Shown here one piece after another: positions 37,516 to 47,228 of a stretch of 64,000 nt of DNA; the stretch's first letter is position 1; every line of letters begins with the position of its first letter. Below the pieces are notes generated by a model. That model did no database searches. It saw only the letters and a program-made list of their open reading frames with translations, and was not told the DNA's origin. The DNA is taken from NCBI GenBank assembly GCA_963678675.1, contig OY783200.1, positions 18,981,690 to 19,045,689 on the forward strand. Reading direction: 5' to 3'. The translations under genes were made by a program, and so were the position numbers. The stretch comes from Xiphydria camelus (taxonomy: Eukaryota; Arthropoda; Insecta; Hymenoptera; Xiphydriidae).

Positions 37516-38136
37516 GACGGTACTTTATCGAATCGATCGTAGTTAAACGGTACGAGCAAATCTAATTATTTTACCATGAGAACGGTAAATCTGAACGGTT
37601 TATCTGATTGGTTCTTCATGGCAAAATAATAAGATACGGTCGACTCGATAAGGTACCGTCATTCAAAGTGGGTCGATCAGAATCACTGACTCCCGCCGCA
37701 GTGCAAGGCTTCCATAAATAAATACTATAATATGGTAGAAGGCAATAATGACACGAAGATAATTAATGAATTTTCGAAATTTTCTATACAATATGCACAG
37801 AACTTGAAGAGTATACAATTTACTTGAACTCACTTGAGAACTGAGCTGACCTTTCAAATTCCTCATAGTTCATCTATATAGGGATATATATTAGTGAGGT
37901 AAAAGTCCTGGCCATTCCTGGATATCCCCATGTTTACTTCGGAGATTTTCGAGAAACAAATCGCGTATGGATTATCTAATGGTGAGCCCGGTACTAACTT
38001 CATACGTTACGGTCAATGATTCGAGTGAATCTTAGTGTTTTGGCATGAAGGCAAAATTTGATTGCTGCTTCATAGCAAAGCAAGAAGATCCGCTAGTACC
38101 GTTCAACTACGATTCACTCAATTGCACTATCGTCAC
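37516..38136. repeat. Two copies of a small GACGGTAC palindromic MITE flanking relic 1
   Basis: 37516-37660 is a self-complementary element (GACGGTACTTTATCG... and CGATAAGGTACCGTC). A diverged second copy is at about 38003-38136. Each is followed by the same sequence (CAAAG-GGGT-GATCAGAATCA), so the pair marks an old tandem duplication of the relic units rather than two independent insertions. Confidence 0.55.
37869..37990 (+). pseudogene. Relic of acid phosphatase exon 6 (first)
   Basis: After an intact acceptor (tag at 37866-37868) the sequence translates as FIYIG...SEVKVLAIPGYPHVY, matching the start of exon 6 in genes 1-3 (for example NEVEELTIPGCPDVY). The first cysteine of the pair is now Tyr. 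One frame change follows, after which EIFEKQIAYGLSNG aligns with the EIFKEAVADVLPED region of gene 1. No other exons are recognisable nearby. It is the decayed end of a former tandem copy and cannot encode a working enzyme. Confidence 0.7.
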
Positions 38137-38524
38137 CCAAAGCGGGTTGATCAGAATCATTGACCGCAGGTGTACATACATACACAGCATGTCAATTTAT
38201 CAACTGTCTTTAAAATGAGATTTCCTCGATGGTACTAACTATAATAATAATGAATAAATATGAAGATATGGTTTCTGTTCCACGTATTGTAAAAACAGTC
38301 ATCGAACTTAGAAATACAAGGTATGCTTGAGCTGCTCAAATGTGAGAGTATGGGATAAAAACCTCTCGAAATTTTACCTTCTCGAAGCTAATCCGAAAAC
38401 GATGTAAAACACGGCAAATATTTTGATATAAAAGTGAAGTATTTTTTTAAAGTGTAATCAAAGTGTTTAAAAATATATCGAAGGATATCAACAGAGATAC
38501 TTTTTGTAATTGTTTCAAAATACA

Positions 38525-39112
38525 ACATATCCGAGAGTAAAGTATACATAAGGACCCGTAGTTTTATGCTGATTGCCGTAGTACATTTTCAAGTTTGAAA
38601 CTGCTTATGCGCTATTCTTCATGCGAACAGTATGTACGTGGGTCATTTGAAAAGTTTCCGGCCTTATTAACAAGTACCTAGTCATGATAGCATTTAATTC
38701 TTGCTATCGTCTGATAGATGGCGTTGACACATGTATCCCATACAAATATCGAGTCATTCCGATCAGTATTTTTTGCTCGCGACAATTTTATAAAGTTGAC
38801 AGGAAATGTTTTCTGTCGACAATGGAGAAAATCAAGTATCGTGCAGTGATGAAGTTCCTTTATTTGAATAGAAAAAAACTCAGGAAATAAAAGACGAGTT
38901 AGGCTCAGTATAAGCTAAAGTGTCCCCTTCGTACACACAACCGTCAAAGATTAACCGCCGCCGCCGGAAACTTTTCAAATGACCCACGTACGAAGTATCT
39001 AGCAGCATGTGTGTGAAAAGTTGCACTTGCGTAGCTTTAATCTCGAACAAGTATTACGGCAATCACAACATAAAACTATAGGTCCCTTATGTATTCTTTG
39101 CATTCGGACATA
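38525..39112. mobile_element. Palindromic MITE carrying a nested mariner derivative
   Basis: The outer inverted ends (ATATCCGAGAGTAAAGTATAC... and complement ending at 39112) enclose TAAGGACCCGTAGTTTTATG-type arms. The mariner derivative 38637-38988 sits in the middle, so it is the younger insertion. Confidence 0.6.
38637..38988 (+). mobile_element. Deletion derivative of a second mariner family
   Basis: Perfect ~25-bp terminal repeats (CGTGGGTCATTTGAAAAGTT and complement) flanked by TA. Inside, an ATG at 38823 starts MEKIKYRAVMKFLYLNRKK, the N-terminus of a mariner transposase distinct from the copy at 904. It stops within a few residues and the rest is deleted. Confidence 0.75.
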
Positions 39113-39429
39113 CTATATAAGCGGGTATGATTCTGGTGACTCTCAACGTTTTTGAATTATACGCTTCTATGTCTTATGGTACTATAATATTTGAGCTGTA
39201 TAAATTGTAGGAAAATCATAGCTATATGAAGCAAATTGCAATGTTTGCGAAACGTCGGCAAAATAATATTTTTGGACGCGGTTACCACCCGGAAGCCAAG
39301 AGTAGTAATACTCATAACTATAATGACAATGGCTGCGAAAGCCTAAAATTTTTGTATAAAAATCGCTACTGAAATTCTTTTTCCCGCGATTTTTCTTGGA
39401 TTATGCGGAATATTTTTCTCGTACGCTGT

Positions 39430-39660
39430 GAGAGATGAACATAATTGTGGTAACTATTCGAATTTGGCAATCGGCACTAGTTATATAATTATTGGAACTA
39501 AAAAACAGTTGTGACAACTATTCGAGTTTGATTATTATGTAACGATTATTTAGTTACCGGAACTAAAAGACACCTACGACGTCTATATTTATATTTTTAA
39601 GTTAGTGCTGTTTACCAAAGTCAAATAGTTGTTACGAAAATTGTTATCATAACTATTTCT
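39430..39660. repeat. Diverged copy of the 31903 tandem repeat
   Basis: GT-ACAACTATTCGAGTTTG, GGCACTAGTTATATAATTAT and GTTACCGGAACTAAA blocks resemble 31903-32262. It lies immediately 5' of relic exon 6 number two. Confidence 0.4.
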
Positions 39661-39714
39661 CTTCTCCGGATGTACTTACTTGAAAACTGAACTTTCTTTT
39701 TACTTTTATTACAG

Positions 39715-39825
39715 CTCGTCTATAGGAACACTAATGAAGTCGAAGAGCAAACGCCCTTTTGAATGCCAAAACAAAATATATGAACATTTTTTAAAAATCT
39801 ACTACCTGACGACAATTTTATATGT
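39715..39825 (+). pseudogene. Relic of acid phosphatase exon 6 (second)
   Basis: A polypyrimidine tract and acceptor (acag ending 39714) precede LVYRNTNEVEEQTPF followed by a stop codon. Further on, LPDDN aligns with the LPDDS near the end of gene 2. The upstream intron end resembles that of the first relic (both carry an ACTTGA-AACTGA-CT block). It has stop codons and lacks the Cys pair, so it is dead. Together with the relic at 37869 it shows that at least two more copies once stood between genes 1 and 2. Confidence 0.7.
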
Positions 39826-41126
39826 ACTTTACAAATTAGTGAAAAGTCGAATTTCCAAATTCTAATTGGAGAAATGGCGTTAAGACGTTGGCGATAAATC
39901 AGCCCCTGATATATCTGGCGATATCTAAATATCTTCGATTGACGTCAGATATTTCACTTCGAGGTTATCTCTGTTTACCAGGCACCTGTTTAGGTAATAG
40001 GAAGCAATATTAATCAAATCAGTACCATATCATATTCTGAGTTCTTTTTGGTAGTTTACATTCTTCAATACAATTTTTGGTGGAATGCCGTCGTACTTCA
40101 CAAAACTTAAACCGGGAATTTCAATACTTCACGCGCGTTGCGTGATTTCTGCGAAGTAGATCTGAGTGTGTTGTAAGAAATAGCACTACTTTCAATGACA
40201 AGAAGCACGCGTGATGTACATATGTATCATCCATTTGCGAATATACGCTCACTGAAAACGTAAACTTTGAGGACAAATCTGTTATGGGAAAAAAATTTCA
40301 ACAGGGATTTTTTCGACATTTGTCTCTTCTCCATAAATTGCACTCTCATATTGCTTGTTTTTACATATCACCCATCTTTCACTTTTGGCATTTCCGAAAC
40401 AGTATGTTGATCTCGAACCAAATAAAGTAGAGTCTGACTGAATCAGAAATCGATCAAATCCACTGTTGACTAACTTTTGTTACTTGAGAATATATCTATC
40501 CAATTATTCTAGTATTATGTATTGAGTTTGCCACGTTATTATAAACTATGTAGAGTAAATCGATCAGTGAATGGCCACTTATCAATGAATGAATACCTCA
40601 ATGCTTTTCAAATTGTAAGTTGTGGCCAATCACTGGGCTTATCGTTTGCTTTAAGTACTCATTCATTAATTCATAAATACGATTGATGCTATTTAGTATT
40701 CATCACTCTCTATTTACTCACGTTCAATAATAAAAACAAAATTTAGCTTTATTCTTCGTAATTAATGTAGAAGTTTTCTTAAAGTTACGAGATATAGATA
40801 ATAGTACCTTTTCACTCAAATCTTATTTTAGATACAAGTTTCTCGTATGCACTTATCAACACTTCACATAACATTTGATATCCTATGTAGGTTGTATACA
40901 TTGAATATGCACAATGTAAAAATAATATCATGTATGCCTGATACATGTCCATAGAAAAAGTATAATAGTACAAAATGTGTTCAAAGATGTGTAAGATATC
41001 TTACATATACACATAAAAAATATGTTATAATATATTCATGAAGGCGTTATGCATATACCTGCCACAGGTATCCTTTATGTATATCATAAGTACCTATATT
41101 CGTAAAAGATATGTACATAAAATATA
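39826..41126. other. AT-rich unassigned sequence
   Basis: 40860-41126 is built from degenerate ATGTATATA words and continues beyond the inserted element at 42925-43080. An inverted pair with TGGCCA and CACTG words lies at 40560-40650. No gene. Confidence 0.4.
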
Positions 41127-41753
41127 TACAGGGTGTATCAGTCAAATGGAATAAATTCGATAATAAATAAATCGGGGCGTGTTCAAAAAAACGCTCGGAC
41201 ACGTCGATTGGTATTTTTAGTTGCACATTTTTTTGAACAAGAACTTTTTATACAGAGTGTGTCGTGTAACAGTGGCCAATATCAACTTTCTTATTTTAAA
41301 TATAACACCCGGTATATTATTCAATTTTTGGATTCTTCATAAAATTCTAGACATATTTCATGTACAATATCCTATACCTATCTTCAACTGTGTCGGAAAT
41401 ATTAAGTGTTTTCAGATTTATTGCAAAAATTAACATTAAAAAAAGAAAATTATTTAATTACAGAAATTCGCTACAACACACTTAAAAACTAATAAGTAAT
41501 ACTGACTTAAGAAGACGGATAACGCTTGCGATTAGATCCGTCACGCCTGAGATGTTGACAATAATGTTTTTTTTTGGTTTTTTACATTATCAATAAATAA
41601 ACACTATTACTTATTAGTTTTTGAGTGTGTTGTAGCGAATTTCTGTAATCAAATAATTTTCTTTTTTTAATGTTAATTTTTGCAATAAATCTGAAAACAC
41701 TTAATATTTCTGAAACAGTTGAAGATAGGTATAGGACATTGTACATGAAATAT

Positions 41754-42696
41754 CCCAGGTAGCACACTGACGTTAGAATAACGTCTCAGACGTCATTTTT
41801 TGGTCAGTATAGGGTTTCAGACGTCAATTGTCGTAATATTAACGTCACAGGGACGTCATATTTACGACGTACTTTGGACGTCAAAATTCAACGTCTTTTT
41901 GACGGAACTTTTCCGTCATTTTTAATGACGAACGAGACTTAGAAAAATGTCGATCTCCTGCATATAGGTATAGGGACTTGACAATTTATTTGTGAATAAA
42001 TGGACAAAAATTGTAATTTGTTCAATTATTAAATCAATAAATTATTTCATTTCGAGTCTCCAGAGTATGTTGAGCAAGTTATAAACTATATACTGTTTAT
42101 TAAAAAGCACAGATTATTAAAGTAAATGAAAGACAATCAATTAATGTAGGATGAATAAATATTCATATAAAATTATTTATTTATTTATTTTCATTTATTT
42201 ATTATTTATATCTTATATATTTATCAAAAGACAATCATAAATTTAAAAAAATGTTGAGAAAAGAATAATACAATTATAAAATCTTATTTATTCAAGCTCT
42301 TTCTTATTGACAGGAAAAGCCATATACATTTATTCATCAAACTTCATATGAACACCAATAGTAATAATATTCTTAACTATAAGAGCGTGCAGCAGATAAG
42401 GACTCGAGGACACCGACCGATCAACGAAGTTAAGCAGCGAAAAGTGCGGACACTCTAGTTGGATGGGTGACCGCTCATAATGAAAAGATATACGTCAGAC
42501 CTAACCTTTTAGAACCGTTATCTTTTACGTCATCACAACGTCCGGTAGAACGTCATTATGACGTGATTTTTCTGACGTCGTGTGGATGTGCAATTAAGCC
42601 GTCTTTGCGACGTTAAAATGACGTCATATTTTTCGTCATCTGACGTCAGAACTGACCTTCAAAAAACGTCATTTCGACGTTGATGTGCTACCTGGG
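41754..42696. mobile_element. CCCAGGTAGCACA element with GACGTC-rich ends and a 5S-like core
   Basis: Terminal repeats CCCAGGTAGCACA / TGTGCTACCTGGG. About 150 bases at each end are packed with TGACGT/ACGTCA. The empty site can be read from the opposite arm of the host element (GAAATATGTCTAG), giving an AT 2-bp target duplication. The middle is AT-rich and noncoding except for a 5S-rRNA-like segment at 42405-42476. Confidence 0.7.
42405..42476 (+). ncRNA. 5S rRNA-derived segment (not a functional 5S gene)
   Basis: CCGATCAACGAAGTTAAGCA, then TTGGATGGGTGACCGC, match the central part of eukaryotic 5S rRNA, covering the box A and box C internal promoter regions. The 5' and 3' stems of 5S rRNA are absent or unrecognisable, and the segment lies inside a transposon. 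It may supply a pol III promoter, as in 5S-headed SINEs. Confidence 0.65.
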
Positions 42697-44037
42697 ATGT
42701 CTAGAATTTTCTGAAGAATCTGAAAATTGAATAATATACAGGGTGTTGCATTTAAAATAGGAAAGTTGGTATTGACCACTGTTACATGAAACACCCTGTA
42801 TAAAAAGTTTTTGTTGAAAAAAAGGCACAACTAAAAATACCAATCAACGTGTCTGAGTGTTTTTTCGAACACGCCCCCATTTATTTATTATCGAATTTAT
42901 TCCATTTGGCTGATACACCCTGTATAATACATAGATGCATATGTGTAATATGTATATGCGTAAGATATCCTACGAATATAATTATACATGAAATATGTAT
43001 CCTTTCGTGATGATATTATGTATATACCTGGTATGTCCTTTACATAATATTCTAAATATATTCATAAAAGAGATACAGATATACGTCTATGTATGTACAA
43101 AAGGAGTAATCTTAATGTACAGTTGCCTCTCGAAGGTGAGGGTACGTAAGAGCGGTTAGAGGAATATAATTCCAGGAAATGTCATTTCCCCATTTAATTT
43201 TAAACATCTAAAATAAAAATCGGTATAATTCAAATATTTTACTTGTTGTATGCATAGTATCGATGTTACAAATAGCTCTGTGGTAAAGTGCCAGATTGAT
43301 GTCTAAAAAATCTCAGATTCAAACCCAACAAGATGCAATGAAAATTGACATTCTTTAATAAATAATGAAATATGGCAATGAATGCAGCGTAAAAGTATAT
43401 GAATCGTAAAAAAGAGTCACGTAAAAGTAGTTCAAAGCAATTATCTTTAATTTATATTACTTTTTTTCGTATGTAATAAATCGAATAACTATCACATCCT
43501 AATGCATATCCGTAGAACCTCCTATGTATATATTATAAATACGGACATTTTTTCACTATATATCTGAAGTACTTTTCATGTATCTGCACAAAGCATATGC
43601 AATATCTTTCAATCCATATTATGCACATACTGTATACATTGCATATCCAAATGTTGTGTGGGACAGATGAATAGCGGCAATGTGTATGTGTGCTCCGCAG
43701 CTATAGCTACTACATACTTTTACTTGGATCAGCAAAAAAAAAATTCAAAAATTTTATCTTACAGTCATATTTATAGCTTCTCCCCTTTATACATATTCAA
43801 TGCCTCATCGTCACCAACACCTGCGCCTACATTAATGATCCGAAAATATTGGCAAATTTATGTAATAATAAAACAAATTTTGCACCCGCTATGGATTACA
43901 TACGTATTCTAGAGTCAGTGACAGCACGCGAATGCCTCTTACTGCTTTTGTATTTACAAAATTACCGTATGAGAATCTAATCAATAACCAGTCTTACTCC
44001 CCACCTCGCTAAACATTTTTTCTCATTTTCGTGGCAG

Positions 44038-44103
44038 TATATAACAGTCTCACTGCGACTCGCTTCCTCCTACATACGATTGTATCCGGTCTTCACTAAC
44101 GGT
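44038..44103 (+). promoter_or_regulatory. Probable TATA box and 5' UTR exon of gene 2
   Basis: TATATAA at 44038-44044 is followed 57 bases later by a strong splice donor (G|GTAAGTAA, GT at 44102). Both are conserved in the duplicate upstream of gene 3. The only plausible partner is the acceptor at 47211-47212 just before the gene 2 ATG. This would make a short noncoding first exon (roughly 44068-44101) and a 3.1-kb 5' UTR intron, of which 2.3 kb is a later piggyBac-type insertion. Transcription start is inferred, not seen. Confidence 0.5.
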
Positions 44104-44872
44104 AAGTAAACTACTCGTCAACCGACAAAAATGGAGCAAATATTTGGGACTCGATGAAAGATCAGCTAATTATCATTCATTCTCACCTCAAATCCTTTTC
44201 CTATTGAGAGAGTGATTATTGCCCAATCGTTAGAGAATACTTATTACCAAATTTAATATCCATTTATCATCATTGGATTCTAGTCACTTTGATCCTCCTC
44301 ATTTTGGAATATATAGGTACATATTTATAAGTACGAACCCAATAAATATCCATCCGCATATTATGCATACAACAAAGGTTTGTTCGGTATATTTTCTGTG
44401 TCATTACGTAACGTTACAAGGGTGAAATATATATTCATTACATGGTTCTTGATATACCTACATATATATATAACGCGTATATAATATTAGTTTTTTAATC
44501 GTATACGTAACACTTCTTCTACTATTATTCGTTTAAAAGACATATGAAATAGACGATTTTTAGATCATTTTTCTTTGAAATAAACGTAGTAGATACCATC
44601 TATTTATGCGTACATTATACGGATGAGTTTTTACTAGGAAGCTTCATTTCATTAGCTAGTTGCAATTAGAGTCCTGCATCCAGTACCGTTAGTCATATCA
44701 TTGTATTCCATTCAAAGTACGAGTAATATCCAGTCATCGAAAAGTGAGTTCACTTTTCCTGGAAAATGTACGTTATCCCATTATATTAACCCTTCGTCAC
44801 TCGCTATATGAGCGCGGCGCGGCTGTTTTTAGATTTTAAGAGTGATTTTATATAATATACCCCCACAAAAAT

Positions 44873-45548
44873 AGATTCTCTGTAAAAAAAAGGCGGTATG
44901 TTCATTCAGTGCTAACAAAAATTGATACCTACGTAAAATACTCTCCAAAAAAGATTTGAAATCAATTAAGATCGCCATGTTCCAGATTTATATATAAAAA
45001 GTAAAAGGCATCATTTGAAAGGAAAATTATTGTAAATCAAGTTACTAAAAAATTCGACTAAAGAATTTATAAAAAAAAATTGTAATAAAAAAGAACTTGC
45101 CGCGTTTAAGTTTTCATCTTTTGTCCACTATACCGAATAATTGGTAGTGCTTGGACGGTGCTAGAGTAACTCATAAATTGCACTGCCGAAGTCAAATTCA
45201 GAGAAATTCAAAAGGCCCCCGCCTGATTGGTTTCCCGTGCGACATTCGGTATACTGGTGGTATCATATAAGAGTGTATAAATTTATTTAAAATCTCATAA
45301 GTGCATAAACATCGAGTATAATTCTGTCTGAATTTTTTATTTTGAAGGGAAAAAACGCGGCAAGTTCTATTTTATTAAAATTTTTTTTATAAATTCTTTA
45401 GTCGAATTTTTTAGTAACTTGATTTACAATAATTTTCCTTTCAAATGATGCCTTTTACTTTTTATATATAAATCTGGAACATTTTTGTTAGCACAATTTT
45501 TGTTAGCACTGAATGAACATACCGCCTTTTTTTTTACAGAGAATCTGT
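44873..45548. mobile_element. Full-length palindromic MITE (GGCGGTATG family)
   Basis: Arms of about 220 bases (ATTCTCTGTAAAAAAAAGGC and complement ending at 45548). The loop holds an unrelated ~130-bp insertion (45127-45256) with TACCGAAT / ATTCGGTA ends that is absent from the relative at 8173-8543. Confidence 0.75.
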
Positions 45549-45948
45549 TTTTGTGGTGGGATTTCATTACTTTTTGGAATTTATTCATGAGGAGAATACG
45601 TACATGTAGAAGAATAGCTTTCTATTACCACAAAATTAAAGTCTCACATTTTATACCGATACGAGCCAATTAATTATAACCACTTACTTACTTTTGATTT
45701 ATTCTCGTGATATTTTAAAAGGGATTTATATATAGACTAGGGAGCCCTTATATTTTTCACTTTGCCTTAGTATTTTGGAGAAATAAAACATATACCGCTT
45801 TCGAATTTACAGGCCATCGGATTTTTATTATATTTTGGTCGTATACAGAAATCCATGAAGACGTTTTACCTTCAACTCTCTCTAAGTATACTCTTCCAAT
45901 GACCATGACGAATTGTTTCATAACATGTAAAGATACCACTTATGACAG

Positions 45949-46135
45949 TATACCGCATGTCCTATGGCCAACCACGCAGGTGAGCTGCGACCTGAATTCT
46001 TGACTTCGGTAGTATTTATGGTACAGTTAGAGTGGGCTTCAGACGAGTGCGCTGCATAAGAACGAATAATGTCGACTGCTTTTCTAATAGCTGTCAATTC
46101 GGGAGATCGAAGCGTTTCGTGTAACCTTAAAATCG
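45949..46135. repeat. Partial copy of the intron-3 palindromic MITE
   Basis: TATACCGCATGTCCTATGGC..., GACTTCGGTAG, AGTGCGCTGC and GGGAGATCGAAG match one arm of 48588-49011 in the same order, diverged. Confidence 0.55.
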
Positions 46136-47228
46136 TAGTTTTGAATTAGTAGTGAATAATTTGTAGAAGTGATTTGTAGCAGCGAACCCTCGAACCCTAA
46201 TCGATATCAGTGATTCCTCATTGACGTTCGTTACACCAGAGTTGAAGAAAAGATGAAATAAAAGTGAGGTACATGTACACTTCATTTTTAACACAGGTCA
46301 GTATATAAATTTGAACTTGTGTGTGATAGTATAATACGAAAGATGAAATATATCACTTTTAGTAATTTTAGTAGTAGTAGTAGTGAAGACAGGCGGAATT
46401 TTTGTGAGATTTTGACATATATACATATATATGTATATCGCCCGAGAAATCGGATTCTCGACTTTTAGGCGCAAGGGGCGTGGCTTCGCGTTGCTAAGGA
46501 AAAATCTCTGTTAATATGTAACTTACAACATTTACTCTGGTCTTTATCGATAGAGAATAGTCGATTTATATGGCGTAACTAAGCATAGTTTTGGTTATAA
46601 CCGTATATTTATTGAGAAAATTCGATGTAAAAATTGAGGGGTGCAGGGGGCAGACATTTGTGGTGTAAAGAGACACGGGTGCTCGCGACATCAGCGCTGT
46701 CGTGTCTGAGCGCGGAACTACTTGAACGAACATGTCGCGAGACACTGCCGTGTCTCTTGATTTTTTACTATAATAAAAATTCGAAAAAAAATATAAATGC
46801 TTCCTTGAAACATTTCTAAAATGGCCCGCGGCTATAATTTTTCAAAAGTTACACTGGCACAACTAAAAAAAAAGATAATTGTCCGAGCGAACGGAAAAGC
46901 GGCGCCGAGCCGCCCCTGTGCGAGTAGCTCTCCGACAAACGCTCGAGATACAGTATTGCCACGACGCACTTACATTCGTCTCCCGTTCAATGCAAAGTAG
47001 CCGGTAATGTGGCAACAGCGTGCTCCGTTTAGCACGGCGGCTCAGCGCTTGCCATGCGACCACCTAAGGTCGTAGGTTTCTAGCGAGTGACGAAGGGTTA
47101 ATAAAAACTTAATCATTTTTCGACTGGATATCATTGAATCAACACTATCAGTGTACGCAATATTTACAAATCTTGAATTATCTTATACTTCTATTATAAT
47201 TTCCTTCCTCAGGAACAGTTCAATCGAC

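Larger units (their letters stand above)
41127..42924. mobile_element. TACAGGGTGTATCAG long-TIR element with a nested insertion
   Basis: Outer TIRs of about 230 bases (TACAGGGTGTATCAGTCAAA and complement) run 41127-41360 and 42697-42924. A second inner inversion (41390-41480 against 41600-41750) is present. A different element, 41754-42696, splits the right arm. An extra partial terminus (ACAGGGTGTTGCATTTAAAA) occurs at about 42738. Confidence 0.7.
44786..47101. mobile_element. 2.3-kb piggyBac-type insertion in the gene 2 5' UTR intron
   Basis: TTAA at both ends and a 21-bp inverted repeat (TTAACCCTTCGTCACTCGC / complement). The uninterrupted target TATTAATAAAAAC is present in copy B at 57173-57185. 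No transposase ORF is visible. It contains the palindromic MITE 44873-45548 and fragments of the intron-3 MITE family (45127-45256, 45949-46135), plus a GC-rich part at 46630-47090. Confidence 0.75.

Noticed and set aside
42405..42476. Functional 5S rRNA gene
   Set aside because: Only the central region matches; flanking stems are absent and it lies inside a transposon.
47151..47228. Upstream in-frame extension of gene 2 (and the equivalent of gene 3 at 57228-57305)
   Set aside because: No ATG in the extension, it crosses a strong splice acceptor, and the downstream ATG begins a clear signal peptide.
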